Origin: Afipia birgiae 34632
Lineage (GTDB): Bacteria > Pseudomonadota > Alphaproteobacteria > Rhizobiales > Xanthobacteraceae
Assembly (NCBI RefSeq): GCF_000308295.2
Contig: NZ_HG326654.1
Coordinates: 229,084-293,083 of the forward strand
Direction of reading: 5' to 3'
DNA length: 64,000 bases
A program made the position numbers and the translations under genes. The notes beneath the pieces were generated by a model. It saw only the letters and a list, made by a program, of their open reading frames with translations. It was not told where the DNA came from and searched no databases. This document shows positions 16,455-25,376 of the stretch, piece by piece (the stretch's first letter is position 1; the number at the start of each line of letters is the position of its first letter).

Positions 16455-16975
16455 CCCGCCCCGTCATGAGGGGCGTTTCGCGATCGTCACGATACGCGGG
16501 GCGGGATGCGGTGGCCGCTTGCGGCGCTCGGTTCGTGGCTGTGAAAAGCACCGCGAACGACGACGGCGCAGCAGCGGACGGCTGAAGTCGCGTGGTCCCG
16601 GCGTCGCGGTGCTGACGTCGAAAGGAGCGGGAGGGTCCGTCGCCCCTGTGGCGGTGGAAGTCACTCACGATCCAGAACGGTGGCGAAAGAGCCGTCCACC
16701 GGGGAGAGCGCGGAATAAGCCGTTCCAACCATTGCGTGCGGAACGCCGGATGTTTCGGCGCAACCGTGGTGACGACACTCGTGTGCTTTCCACCTTTGCA
16801 CACGGGGCTGCGGATGCGCTCGCGCATCCGGCGTTCCGCGCGCCCTCATTTCGAGGGCGGAGGAAACGAGGACTTCGGGCGCCCCCGCGCCGTCATAACA
16901 ACAGGGGCGATGGCGCTTGCTTGTCCCTGAGATGTGGCTGTTTGAAATTTGAATCCGGATCGCGCACCGCCCGCG
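16455..16975. repeat. Probable dispersed intergenic repeat without a gene
   Basis: The 1 kb between the right REP and the gene at 17312 has several long open frames on both strands, none with a recognisable protein, signal or ribosome site. Its texture (palindromic GC blocks, CATCCGGCGTTCCGCGC, and a low-GC end at about 16930) resembles a multicopy intergenic element I recall from Bradyrhizobiaceae genomes. The 17006-17311 part holds nothing I can name. Confidence 0.45.
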
Positions 16976-16977
16976 AT

Positions 16978-17005
16978 GTCGTCCCCGCGCAGGCGGGGAC
17001 CCATA
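16978..17005. repeat. Single REP palindrome
   Basis: GTCGTCCCCGCG-CAG-GCGGGGAC followed by CCATAC, the same type as the left copy at 14962-14989, with three differences. Confidence 0.75.
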
Positions 17006-17311
17006 CTCCCATGGCACGCGAGAAATGCGCCGCGCGGATGAGCGACCGGACGCCGGCGCGTCTATCCCGCTAATCCTGGCCTCGCCGCCAGGCTGTTTTG
17101 AATTTTCCGCAAGACGCGCCCTGACCCACGTCATCTGAAAACTGAATCGAAAGTTGTGCCGGGATCGGCCTGCGCGCGAACGGCGGCACGGTCTCCTTCG
17201 CGTTTCACGAAAAGGTGACGGCGCTTCAACATAACAACGCCACTGCGACAGCATTACATTTTCATCACCGCGCATCACCCGGTTGATCGATCAACAACAG
17301 GAGTGGCCGCA

Positions 17312-17740
17312 ATGTGTGACTACAGTCTGCACGCCGTCGCAAGCCGCCCGGCCAAGATCGGCGAGACGCTGGTCTCCACGAAATTCCCCATGACCGTAAC
17401 CCGCGGCTTTACCGGCGAAGGTGAGCCGAATGTTGCCGTCTGCGTTCTTCCGGGCACCGAACTCGCGTTCGAGCGCGCGGTGGAATTCGAGGGGACGTTT
17501 TTCAGGAAGAAGGTTCATCACACCGTGGCACGGTTCCGGACCGTCGATCTCGACAATCCGAACCGGCACCATGATGCGCTGGAATTTCCTGACGGACAGC
17601 TCGTGCTGCTGACCCAGCTCGATCCCGGTCAGCGGGCCATGGTTCTGCAATTGCCTGTGGTGCCGGCGCGCGAGGCACGACCGGGAACAGAGGAAATCAC
17701 GGCTACACGCGTTGAAAGTCCGCTGGTCCGCCAGATCTGA
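17312..17740 (+). CDS. Conserved-type hypothetical protein, 142 residues
   Basis: A soluble 142-residue protein starting MCDYSLHAVASRPAK. It contains ETLVSTKFPMTVTRGFTG, TELAFERAVEFEG and a histidine-rich stretch KKVHHTVARFRTVDLDNPNRHHDALEF that could bind a metal. I recognise it only as a protein type frequent in Rhizobiales; no function is known to me. ATG 17312 follows AGGAG by eleven bases. A CGGTTGATCGATCAAC dyad lies just upstream (17280-17295) and could be an operator. Confidence 0.72.
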   Translation: MCDYSLHAVASRPAKIGETLVSTKFPMTVTRGFTGEGEPNVAVCVLPGTELAFERAVEFEGTFFRKKVHHTVARFRTVDLDNPNRHHDALEFPDGQLVLLTQLDPGQRAMVLQLPVVPAREARPGTEEITATRVESPLVRQI

Positions 17741-17752
17741 CGGCCACGGGGC

Positions 17753-18100
17753 TCAGGCCGCGACGCAGCTCTTGACGTAAACACGGCGGGCCGGGCCGCG
17801 CAGCTTCTGGTCGATTGCCTGCTTGAGACATTCGACGCGCGCCTGCGCCACGCAGAGCTGCATGTGGTCGCGGGCCTGATGTCGGCTGAGGTGCTTCGCC
17901 GTCACCGCTTGGCGGCAGACTTCGCGTCGGCCGACACGCATCACCGGTGGCGACTTGCTGTCCGTCGGCACGGCATAGGCGAGCTTGGTGCCTTCAGGCG
18001 AAGCGGACGCCACTGCATTCGGCAGCGGATTCTGGGAAACGGCGATGTAGATCGCGCCTCCGAGCAGGGCAGCATAAATCGCGGGGGTGATGATGCGCAT
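17753..18100 (-). CDS. Small exported protein with conserved cysteines
   Basis: A 115-residue protein with an N-terminal signal or anchor (IITPAIYAALLGGAIYIAVS) and a basic helical C-terminal half with four cysteines (REVCRQAV, MQLCVAQARVECLKQ, VKSCVAA). The start at 18100 is chosen because AGGAGG lies five bases upstream; the frame is open another 150 bases but without a site. It is convergent with the gene at 17312 (gap 12 bases). The function is unknown. Confidence 0.72.
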   Translation of the reverse strand: MRIITPAIYAALLGGAIYIAVSQNPLPNAVASASPEGTKLAYAVPTDSKSPPVMRVGRREVCRQAVTAKHLSRHQARDHMQLCVAQARVECLKQAIDQKLRGPARRVYVKSCVAA

Positions 18101-18123
18101 CGATCCTCCTGCTTCGCGTGTGA

Positions 18124-18504
18124 ATGAAGCCGGAACAGACAGGGCGAATGCGACAGCATTGCGGCGGTGCGCGTGATTCGGGAACCCTCGTCGGTCTGCG
18201 CCGCTGGCGTGCGGCCAACACGGAACCCCGCGATGCCATCCAAACTGCTGCATACTTCGACTGGGAGAACAGCGAGCAGGTCGAAGTCGCCTCCCTGCTC
18301 GGCGATGTCGCGGAGGCGGACGGCAAACCGGCGATTCATCTCCACATCGTGGTCGGCTGGCGCGGAGGCAGCGTGCTGGCGGGCCACCTCGGCGAGGCGC
18401 ATGTGCGCCCCACCCTCGAGGTCATTCTCACCGAAAATCCCGCGCACCTGCGCAAGCGGCACGATCCCGAATCCGGGCTGGCGCTGATCCGTATTGACGG
18501 TTGA
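18124..18504 (+). pseudogene. Remnant of a PCC (DUF296) DNA-binding domain protein
   Basis: The C-terminal two thirds is a clear PCC/DUF296 domain: VEVASLLGDVAEADGKPAIH, HIVVGWRGGSVLAGHLGEAH and RPTLEVILTENPAHLRKRHD, with the metal-binding histidines present. Upstream the match ends at YFDWE: about nine residues expected between YFDWE and EQVEV are missing, and the ~60-residue N-terminal part of the domain is absent, replaced by unrelated sequence. I read this as a decayed gene. A functional short form started from 18124 cannot be excluded, since the rest of the frame is intact. Confidence 0.6.
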
Positions 18505-18510
18505 AGGGAG

Positions 18511-18756
18511 TCAGGCGGCGATCACGGTTTTACCGTGTATTGCGACCTCAACCGCTGGCGGTTGCTGCGGAGCGGGAACGTCAATCATCTCGGCCTTGAG
18601 GACTGCAACGGTGACGAACTGATAGTTACACGCCCGGCACGACCATAAAAACGAAACCCGGTTGCGTTCGTGCTCGGACCAGAGCGGCGCCGCAATCGGC
18701 TTGCCGCATTGAGCGCAGGGATGTTTGTTGAGAAGAAACCCAGACTGATAAGGCAT
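18511..18756 (-). CDS. Small zinc-ribbon protein
   Basis: An 81-residue protein with two CxxC knuckles, HPCAQCGKPI and WSCRACNYQF, about 25 residues apart. This forms a probable zinc ribbon, followed by a flexible Pro/Gln tail (VPAPQQPPAVEV). Start 18756 has GGAGGT eight bases upstream; the frame continues 5' to 18834 without support. Such proteins may bind nucleic acid or a partner protein; nothing more specific can be said. Confidence 0.72.
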   Translation of the reverse strand: MPYQSGFLLNKHPCAQCGKPIAAPLWSEHERNRVSFLWSCRACNYQFVTVAVLKAEMIDVPAPQQPPAVEVAIHGKTVIAA

Positions 18757-18902
18757 GATACGCACCTCCGGTCCGCGCAAACTAAAGTCGTATGCATACC
18801 GGTCGTCAAGCGCATTCGTCGCCGCATCGCGCAAGGCAATGCGTCAGCGATTCAGACATGTTTCGCGATGAAACTATTCACGCGCAATCACGCATGATCG
18901 CA

Positions 18903-19322
18903 TCACGCTACGGTCATTTTCACCGGCTGCTCGGCGTACTGCGCGTCGGTCACATGCTCGAGCCAGGTCGCGAAGCTGCCGTTTTCGGATTCCTGCATCG
19001 CGAGGTGAGTCATCAAGCTTGTCGGCGCGGCGCCATGCCAGTGCTTCTCGCCCGGCGGTATCCAGACCACGTCGCCGGGACGAATCTCGCGCACCGGCTC
19101 GCCTTCGGTCTGCACGCGGCCGCAGCCCGCCAGCACATAGAGCGTCTGGCCGACCGGATGGGTGTGCCAGGCGGTGCGCGCACCGGGCTCGAAGGTCACG
19201 CGTGTCGCGTTGAGCCGCGCCGGCGCGGGCGTTTCGATCACAGGATCCTGCCACACGGTGCCGGTGAAATAGGACGCGGGCGCGCGCTTGGTCGGCACCG
19301 AGCCGGATGGCGTGATCTTCAT
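18903..19322 (-). CDS. Cupin-domain protein
   Basis: A 139-residue, single-domain cupin. Motif 1 is present as [16 protein letters not shown] (two His plus Gln and Tyr at the usual Glu site) and motif 2 as [16 protein letters not shown]. It resembles the stand-alone cupins often found with carboxymuconolactone-decarboxylase-like enzymes, which bind a divalent metal. No such enzyme is adjacent here. Start 19322 follows GGAG by nine bases. The substrate is unknown. Confidence 0.88.
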   Translation of the reverse strand: MKITPSGSVPTKRAPASYFTGTVWQDPVIETPAPARLNATRVTFEPGARTAWHTHPVGQTLYVLAGCGRVQTEGEPVREIRPGDVVWIPPGEKHWHGAAPTSLMTHLAMQESENGSFATWLEHVTDAQYAEQPVKMTVA

Positions 19323-19410
19323 GGAAAACTCCGCAGTGGTGGATTGCCGGTACCGGCGTCGCAACAGACGCTCAGTTTACGTTGCAACCCGGCACGCGGG
19401 GAGTTTTATT

Positions 19411-19701
19411 TCAGCGATGCGATGACGGATCGTCATCCGTCCGTTGCGGGTAGCGTATACCCCGCAGTTGCAGCTCGCGCCGGATGCGGCGCGTCTTGGA
19501 AGCGGCCAGCGCCTCGACCATGCGATGCAGGACAAAATCGACGAGATTCACCGCGCGCCGCGTATGGACGCGCAGCCGCTTCCAGTGGATCGTGGCGGAG
19601 TGGTGAACGATCGGCGGCGGATTACGGCTGATCAGATACGCGCGGTAATCGTCCTCGGCGTGGAAGTTGCGATTGTCGTCGCCGGAAAACAAGGCGGCCA
19701 T
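19411..19701 (-). CDS. Conserved-type hypothetical protein, 96 residues
   Basis: A basic, soluble 96-residue protein: an acidic start (FSGDDNRNFHAEDDYRAYL), then a strongly basic helical part (TRRAVNLVDFVLHRMVEALA, KTRRIRRELQLRGIRY). ATG 19701 is chosen because AGGAG lies six bases upstream; ATG 19707 touches the site. I recognise no domain. The basic helices would suit nucleic-acid or membrane-surface binding, but that is speculation. Confidence 0.62.
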   Translation of the reverse strand: MAALFSGDDNRNFHAEDDYRAYLISRNPPPIVHHSATIHWKRLRVHTRRAVNLVDFVLHRMVEALAASKTRRIRRELQLRGIRYPQRTDDDPSSHR

Positions 19702-19830
19702 AGCCATCTCCTGAACGGAGTCGCGCAGCAAGCAGCCGCGTGACAACCGGAAGATGATCGCAAGCCCATAGGAATTCGAGACGGGAGGGCCAGACGAGAT
19801 ATAAAGACGATATAAGCGCGACGGTACGGG

Positions 19831-20538
19831 CTAACCGTCTAACGCCGGATAGCGGCGGAAGATGCCGTCCTCATTGAACGGAATGCGCCGGTCGCTTGCA
19901 AGATAAGCCTTGATATTTGGCCGCGTCGCAACCCGGTTACGCAGATCGGTCAGGCGGGGCACCCTGCGCTCAAAGCGCTTCATGTTGTTCGGAAACGCAT
20001 AGCGCAAGCCTTCGACAATCTGGAACAGCGAGAGATCCGCGTAGCAAAGCCGCCTGCCGTTGAGGTATGGCCCGCCGCTCTCATCGATCAGCTGTTCGAA
20101 ATAGCCGAGAAACTTCGGCACCCGCTCGCTCCAGAACTCGCTTGAACGCCGCTTTGCGGCTGGGCGCTGATCTTCGTAATAGAGCGACGTTCCGAGCGGA
20201 TGATGGGTGTCGTGAACTTCGGCCACAAAATCCGCGATGGTCAGTTGCAATTGATGCACCCACAGGCGCTGCGCTTCAGCCTTCGGTGCGAGGCCGTGAC
20301 GCGATCCGAGATAAAGCAGGATGTTCGCGGTCTGCCCGATCACGAGCTTGCCGGCTTTCAGAAACGGCGGCGCGAATGGCGGCGTTGCTCCGCGCGCCTT
20401 CATCATCGTTATCATTCTGCTTTCGCCGCGTCCGCGCCGCGCAGCATCGACATAATCCGCGCCGGCATCTTCCAGCGCGAGCCGGACATACTCGCCGCGT
20501 CCCTGGATCGTCGGCCAGTAGTAGAGTTCATACCGCAT
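19831..20538 (-). CDS. Glutathione S-transferase
   Basis: A 235-residue GST. The N-terminal thioredoxin fold (residues 1-82) begins YELYYWPTIQGRGEYVRLAL, with the cis-Pro and glutathione-contact segments PPFLKAGKLVIGQTANILLY. The all-helical C-terminal domain covers 95-215 (YADLSLFQIVEGLRY). An unusual stretch, RRGRGESRMITMM, replaces the common loop after strand 2. The catalytic residue is probably Tyr6 or Tyr7. The substrate is unknown. GAGG lies eight bases before the ATG. Confidence 0.92.
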   Translation of the reverse strand: MRYELYYWPTIQGRGEYVRLALEDAGADYVDAARRGRGESRMITMMKARGATPPFAPPFLKAGKLVIGQTANILLYLGSRHGLAPKAEAQRLWVHQLQLTIADFVAEVHDTHHPLGTSLYYEDQRPAAKRRSSEFWSERVPKFLGYFEQLIDESGGPYLNGRRLCYADLSLFQIVEGLRYAFPNNMKRFERRVPRLTDLRNRVATRPNIKAYLASDRRIPFNEDGIFRRYPALDG

Positions 20539-20600
20539 GGAGACCTCACAAACAGCTTCGGCGCGGAAATGCTCTGCGCCGAATGGTCAATGTTCTCTAG

Positions 20601-20645
20601 GCATGATCCCGAAAAGTGGAAACCGGTTTTCGGATAAGATCATGC
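20601..20645. repeat. 45-base REP-like palindrome
   Basis: GCATGATC and GATCATGC close the element, and CCGAAAAGTGG pairs loosely with CCGGTTTTCGG inside it. A related copy in inverted orientation lies at 22613-22658. Both sit between genes; this form is familiar as a dispersed intergenic repeat of Bradyrhizobiaceae. Confidence 0.75.
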
Positions 20646-20657
20646 CAAAATAAGTGC

Positions 20658-21317
20658 TCAGTTCGACGCGAAGCAGTACAGAAGGCCGTCGCCGCCGGTG
20701 CTTTTGAGATCGTTCTGCGAGCAACCACCGTCCGGCCCGCGCGAGCCGTGCGACGAGTTCCAGGATTTCGATGCGTCGTCGTCGCGCAACCCGATGCGGT
20801 CGGAGTGACCGACCACGGCCGAGCCCTGCGTGCTGCTCGTCCAGTTCTTGCAGGTCTTGTCGTCACCAGCCGCAAAGGCCGTTCCGTCGGGCTGCGAACC
20901 GGTGAGAACGTCATGGCGGTTCGGCGTGTCGCCGCGGCCATTGGTAACTTCAGCCTTCTCGTTCAGGGCGGACTGCTTGGTCAGCGCGTTGGGGCCGTGA
21001 AGATCGGCGACATCCTTGGCGACTACCCCGCCCTTGGCGTTGGTCCATGGACCCTTGCCGATCCGGTCGCGTGCGTTGATCGCGGGATTGCCGCCGTCCG
21101 CCTGCGTCGAAAGATAAGCGCGCCAGGTCTTCGCACCGGCGCCTGCGGCCTGTGCCAGCGTCTGGCACTGGTTATCTGCGCCGGCGAGACCGCCGAGGTT
21201 TCCACCATTGCCGATCGGTGTGCTTGTGATGAAAAAAGTCATGTTCGCCTGCTGCGCCTGCACAGGAGCGGCAGCGAGCAGAAAAAGCGGAGCCGCGATC
21301 ATGTAAAATTTGACCAT
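20658..21317 (-). CDS. Secreted endostatin/C-type lectin-like protein
   Basis: A 219-residue protein with a signal peptide (MIAAPLFLLAAAPVQAQQA, cut after AQA, about residue 22). The mature part has the pattern of the endostatin/lectin-like proteins: FITSTPIGNGGNLGGLAGAD, CQTLAQAAGAGAKTWRAYLS, ARDRIGKGPWTNAKG and a C-terminal CSQNDLKSTGGDGLLYCF. It is probably periplasmic or extracellular; carbohydrate binding is suggested only by the fold. Start 21317 has GGGAGAG upstream. It stands alone between two REP-type elements. Confidence 0.75.
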   Translation of the reverse strand: MVKFYMIAAPLFLLAAAPVQAQQANMTFFITSTPIGNGGNLGGLAGADNQCQTLAQAAGAGAKTWRAYLSTQADGGNPAINARDRIGKGPWTNAKGGVVAKDVADLHGPNALTKQSALNEKAEVTNGRGDTPNRHDVLTGSQPDGTAFAAGDDKTCKNWTSSTQGSAVVGHSDRIGLRDDDASKSWNSSHGSRGPDGGCSQNDLKSTGGDGLLYCFASN

Positions 21318-21427
21318 TCGTCTCTCTCCCTGAAAGTCCTTTTGAACTATCGCGCGGTGATGCACCCGGTGCGCAAGTTCAACACAAAAGGGGGCGATTT
21401 ATTCCGAAGCGGAACAACAGCCGACAA

Positions 21428-21459
21428 ACGAAAAGGCGCCGCGCAAGCGCGACGCCTTT
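21428..21459 (-). terminator. Terminator of the Tim44-domain gene
   Basis: On the minus strand GGCGTCGC pairs with GCGGCGCC, followed by TTTTCGTTTG. It lies about 30 bases past the stop of the gene at 21487. Confidence 0.7.
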
Positions 21460-21486
21460 CCTGTTCTGTGATCCCAACGGACGGGA

Positions 21487-22443
21487 TCAGGTCATCTGAA
21501 TGGCCGACAGTTCCCACTGGCTGCCGGGACGACGTACGAACGTCCAGACGTCGGTGACCTCCTGCGGGGCATCGCTGCCTTCGACGATCTTGCCGCTGGC
21601 GCGTTCGATGGTCTTGTCGATCAGGCCGTAGCGCAGCGCCACGGTTGCGTAATCGGTGGTGCCTTCACGCCAGGATTCCGCAAGGTCACCCTGCAGCAGC
21701 TTGACGTCGGACACCTTGTTGATCACGCCGCGTTCCTTGTTCGCGTTGAGATCCTCGGTGAAGTACGACACCATTTCCGGCGTCGCCAGCGTGTGGAGCT
21801 TGCCGATGTCCTCGTTCGACCATGCGGTCTGGACTTCGCCGAGCAGCCGCTCGAACGCATCGTAGTCGTCCGGCTTGATCTCAAGCGGGGCGTCGTTCGA
21901 ACCGCCGCCCAGACCGAAGCCGAAGCCCGATCGTGCGTTGGCCATCGGTCCCTGATCCTGCGCTGGCGCGGGGCCGGGCGCCGCCGATGCATGGGCGTAG
22001 GCCGGCGCGTTGCGGCGCTTCCACCACGACATCGCGAGACGGACCACGAGGTAGATCAGGCCGATCTGAAGTACCAGACCGATGATCGACGACAGGCCGC
22101 CGAGACCGCTGAAGAGGCCACCGCCGAACAGCATGCCGAGCAGGCCTGCGCCGAGGAAGCCCGCAGCGAGACCGCCGAGCATGCCCATGCCGGGACGGTT
22201 GGCCGCCGGAGCGGCCGCTGGCGCCTTGGCGCCGGGCTGGGTCATCGTGCGGTTAAGCGGCTGCGCCGCATTGGGCGCTGTCGGCGTGGCGGCCGGCGCG
22301 TTAAATGTGCGCGAGCCGCGGCTGCCGCCGCTGCTGGGGCGGGCGTCGACCGCCGATGAAATGGCAAGTGCCAGCGGCATGGCGATGGCCATGGCGATAG
22401 CGAGCGTTTTGATGACTGAGCGCAAGCGCTGCGACGAAATCAT
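21487..22443 (-). CDS. Tim44-like domain membrane protein
   Basis: A 318-residue protein. The signal or first helix is TLAIAMAIAMPLALAISSAV. A low-complexity Ala/Pro linker and a Gly-rich hydrophobic block follow (GGLAAGFLGAGLLGMLFGGG), then a second helix (IIGLVLQIGLIYLVVRLAM). The C-terminal ~150 residues form the Tim44/TIM44-like domain (YDAFERLLGEVQTAWSNEDI, MVSYFTEDLNANKERG, DVWTFVRRPGSQWEL). Bacterial relatives are of unclear function; the mitochondrial homologue docks the import motor. Start 22443 is set by GAGGG upstream. A terminator follows at 21428. Confidence 0.87.
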   Translation of the reverse strand: MISSQRLRSVIKTLAIAMAIAMPLALAISSAVDARPSSGGSRGSRTFNAPAATPTAPNAAQPLNRTMTQPGAKAPAAAPAANRPGMGMLGGLAAGFLGAGLLGMLFGGGLFSGLGGLSSIIGLVLQIGLIYLVVRLAMSWWKRRNAPAYAHASAAPGPAPAQDQGPMANARSGFGFGLGGGSNDAPLEIKPDDYDAFERLLGEVQTAWSNEDIGKLHTLATPEMVSYFTEDLNANKERGVINKVSDVKLLQGDLAESWREGTTDYATVALRYGLIDKTIERASGKIVEGSDAPQEVTDVWTFVRRPGSQWELSAIQMT

Positions 22444-22612
22444 GTCTGTTCCCTCTCGGCCCTCAAGGGGCATTGATCCCCGGCTTAGGGGACAGCCCAT
22501 ACATGGGCAGCAGCGAGAGAAAGGGAAGCGGATAGGTACGATGGGGCCTGCGGCCCTCAGTCGCGGGGAAGCTTAATCCGGTTAAACCCGCCGGGATCAA
22601 CCCTTTGTTTTG

Positions 22613-22658
22613 GCGTGATCTATTCCGAAAACCGGTAACCACTTTTCGGGATTACGCC
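22613..22658. repeat. 45-base REP-like palindrome, inverted copy
   Basis: Holds CCGAAAACCGGTAACCAC followed by TTTTCGGG, the complement of the core at 20601-20645 with small changes, closed by GCGTGATC and GATTACGCC. It lies right after the cckA stop codon. Confidence 0.7.
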
Positions 22659-22661
22659 GAA

Positions 22662-25226
22662 TTATGACGGAGCCGTCATGGTTTCCTTCACCGACGCCAC
22701 AAGCTGGCTCAGCGTGAAGGGCTTCGGCAGGAAGTTGAATTGCTGGCCTTCCGGCAGGCTCTTTTCGAAGGCGTCCTCTGCGTAGCCCGATACGAAAATG
22801 ATTCGCAGTTCGGGGTTCCGCTTGCGCATCTCGGTCAACATGGTCGGGCCGTCCATTTCCGGCATCACCACGTCGGACACGACGAGATCGACCGCGCCTT
22901 CCTCGCGCTCCAGTGCTTCCAGCGCATCCAGGCCGTTCTCCGCCTCGATGACGGTGTAACCGCGCGAGCGCAGACCCCGCGCATTGAGCGAGCGCAGTCC
23001 ATCCTCGTCCTCGACCAGCAGGATGGTGCCCTGCCCGGTCAGGTCCGGAGCACGCGGCTTGACCGTCGTGTCGGCGGCCACTTCGCTGACAGCAGCGGCG
23101 ACCTCCTGAACCTTTTCCACTTCCGGGAAATGCCGCGGCAGGAAAATCCTGAACACCGTGCCGCGTCCCTGAACCGAGTCGACGTAGATGAAGCCGCCGG
23201 TCTGCTTAACAATGCCATAAACCGTGGAGAGACCGAGGCCGGTTCCCTTGCCGACTTCCTTGGTCGAGAAGAACGGCTCGAAAATCTTGTCGACGATATC
23301 GGCAGGGATTCCACTGCCGGTGTCCGTCACCTCGATCAGGACATAGTCCGCCGCCGGCATGCCCTTGAACTCACCGCGCTCGGCGTCCTTCGCGGACATG
23401 TTGGCGGTGCGGATCGTCAGCTTGCCACCATCGGGCATCGCGTCGCGCGCATTCACCGCAAGATTGACAATCACCTGCTCGAATTGCGACAGGTCGGCTT
23501 TCACCGGCCACAGGTCACGACCGTAGACGAATTCGGGCTTCACCTTCTCGCCCAGCAGGCGCTTGAGCAGGACGTTGATGTCCGACAGCACGTCGCCGAT
23601 GTCGAGCACCTGTGGACGCAGCGTCTGCTTGCGCGAGAACGCCAGCAGCTGCCGCACCAGCGCCGCGGCGCGGTTGGCATTCTGCTTGATCTGCATGATG
23701 TCCTGGAACGACGGATCGGTCGGCTTGTGCGCGTTCAGCAGGAAGTCGTTCGCCATCATGATGGCGGACAGCACGTTGTTGAAATCGTGGGCGATGCCGC
23801 CGGCAAGCTGGCCCACCGCCTGCATCTTCTGCGATTGCGCGAAGCTGTTCTCGAGCGTGCGCTTTTCGGTGGTGTCGAGCAGGTAGACGATCGCCGCTTC
23901 GGCATCGCGCGCGTCGTGTTCGACGGAGGTGACGAAGAACTGGCCCCAGCGCTCCTTGGTGCTGTCCAGCGTCGCCTCGACCGGCGCAATATCGCCCTGC
24001 CCGTCAGCGGCCTTGTTGATCGCCGCGACAAGTTCGCCGCGATCACGCTCGTGAACCACCGCAAAGATCGATTTGCTCGACGTCCCGGCCGGCGAAAGGC
24101 TCTGGGTGAGTTTCGCGAAGCGCGCATTGGCGCGCACGATGTTGCCCGCCTTGTCGACGGTCGCAATCGCCATCGGCGTGTGATCGAAGAAGCGCATGAA
24201 ACGCACTTCCGCAGCACGCTGCGGATCGGAATGATCGTCGCGCGCGCGGTTGATCACGAGTGTCCGCGATGCGCCCGGTGCACCGTTCGCGCCGAACGCC
24301 AGCTTGTGATAGAGCCGCACCGGCATGGTCTTGCCGTTGCGCATCCGCAAATCGAGGTCGAATACCTCGGTCTTCACCTCACCAGGCTCCGGCACGATCG
24401 AGGTCAGGAGTGACGCGCCATCGCCGGACATGATGTCGGCGACCTTCAGGCCGCCGGAACCGATCTCCGCGAGGTCGTAGTCCAGCCAGTTGGCGAGCGT
24501 CGCGTTGACGTAGACGAGTTCGCCGCCTGCATTGACCGAAAAGAAGCCGCACGGCGCATGGTCGAGATACTCGATGGCGTGCTGCAGTTCCTGGAAGACG
24601 TCTTCCTGCCGCTCGCGGTCGCGGGTGATGTCGGCAACCGACCAGACCGCGAACTTCGCCTGCCGCTTGTCGGCGCCAAGCGGCCGCACGCGCATGCGCA
24701 GCCATCGGCCATGCCCGGCATCGGCACCAGCGACGCGGACCTCTTCCTGCTGGCGCTTGCCTTCGCGGGCCGCCTTGAGCAGGCGGAACACCGCCTCCGA
24801 GACATCGGGGTTGCCGATGAAAACCCGTTCGACCGGCCTCACATCGTTGGGACCGGTCGCGCCGGTGAGCGCCAGATAGGCCGTGTTGGCGTAGACGATG
24901 TGGCCGCGCGGATCGGTCACCGCCAGCCCGTCCACTGCATGATCGGCGATCGGCCGCGCGATCGGGTCTTCCGCAAGACGGTCGGCGAAACGGACGATAC
25001 CCGCAGCGAAGGCGAACAGCGTAAACAGCCCGACCATGGCGAGCAGGGCCAGCAACGCCAGAATATAAGGCTGCGCCTGGCTGCGCCCGAGGGTCATGAA
25101 GGCGACTGCCGCGGCGATGATCGCGCCCGCCACCAGCAGCACAAGCAGGATACTGCCGCTGCGCCGCGCCGGTTCATGGACGGCGGCGAAGGATGAACGC
25201 AGTTCGTTGTCCGTGTCGGTTGTCAT
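22662..25226 (-). CDS. cckA: Hybrid histidine kinase CckA
   Basis: An 854-residue membrane hybrid kinase with two N-terminal helices (about 22-42 and 50-70), three PAS-type sensor regions (about 95-220, 230-345 and 355-465), a HisKA domain with [20 protein letters not shown] (His480), HATPase boxes [20 protein letters not shown] and [13 protein letters not shown], and a C-terminal receiver with [11 protein letters not shown] (Asp785) and [12 protein letters not shown]. This order and sequence are those of CckA, which in alphaproteobacteria feeds phosphate through ChpT to CtrA. It follows flhB on the same strand (gap 150 bases), so cotranscription with flagellar export genes is possible. ATG 25226 is preferred; ATGs at 25244 and 25253 are alternatives. 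Confidence 0.92.
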   Translation of the reverse strand: MTTDTDNELRSSFAAVHEPARRSGSILLVLLVAGAIIAAAVAFMTLGRSQAQPYILALLALLAMVGLFTLFAFAAGIVRFADRLAEDPIARPIADHAVDGLAVTDPRGHIVYANTAYLALTGATGPNDVRPVERVFIGNPDVSEAVFRLLKAAREGKRQQEEVRVAGADAGHGRWLRMRVRPLGADKRQAKFAVWSVADITRDRERQEDVFQELQHAIEYLDHAPCGFFSVNAGGELVYVNATLANWLDYDLAEIGSGGLKVADIMSGDGASLLTSIVPEPGEVKTEVFDLDLRMRNGKTMPVRLYHKLAFGANGAPGASRTLVINRARDDHSDPQRAAEVRFMRFFDHTPMAIATVDKAGNIVRANARFAKLTQSLSPAGTSSKSIFAVVHERDRGELVAAINKAADGQGDIAPVEATLDSTKERWGQFFVTSVEHDARDAEAAIVYLLDTTEKRTLENSFAQSQKMQAVGQLAGGIAHDFNNVLSAIMMANDFLLNAHKPTDPSFQDIMQIKQNANRAAALVRQLLAFSRKQTLRPQVLDIGDVLSDINVLLKRLLGEKVKPEFVYGRDLWPVKADLSQFEQVIVNLAVNARDAMPDGGKLTIRTANMSAKDAERGEFKGMPAADYVLIEVTDTGSGIPADIVDKIFEPFFSTKEVGKGTGLGLSTVYGIVKQTGGFIYVDSVQGRGTVFRIFLPRHFPEVEKVQEVAAAVSEVAADTTVKPRAPDLTGQGTILLVEDEDGLRSLNARGLRSRGYTVIEAENGLDALEALEREEGAVDLVVSDVVMPEMDGPTMLTEMRKRNPELRIIFVSGYAEDAFEKSLPEGQQFNFLPKPFTLSQLVASVKETMTAPS

Positions 25227-25376
25227 CGCACCCTGTTCGCGCATGTTCCACAAGGGATGCGCAGGTCATTTTTGCAATCTACCGGCCCCTGAGTGCCTGA
25301 ATCGGGCCTCCCCGCGCAAGGCACATTACGACCGTGCCCATGCCCGCGCCAGACCTTGTCAACCGGAGATCACGCC

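Noticed and set aside
17022-17038. TGGCACG upstream of the gene at 17312
   Set aside because: No GC lies ten bases after the GG. It sits beside a REP and far from the gene.
16414-17073. 219-residue plus-strand frame in the repeat-like block
   Set aside because: Low-complexity Arg/Gly/Pro composition, no start signal, and competing frames on the other strand. Treated as part of a non-coding repeat.
22740-24413. 557-residue plus-strand frame antisense to cckA
   Set aside because: Same reasoning: the cckA frame has all kinase motifs, and the opposite frame has shadow composition only.
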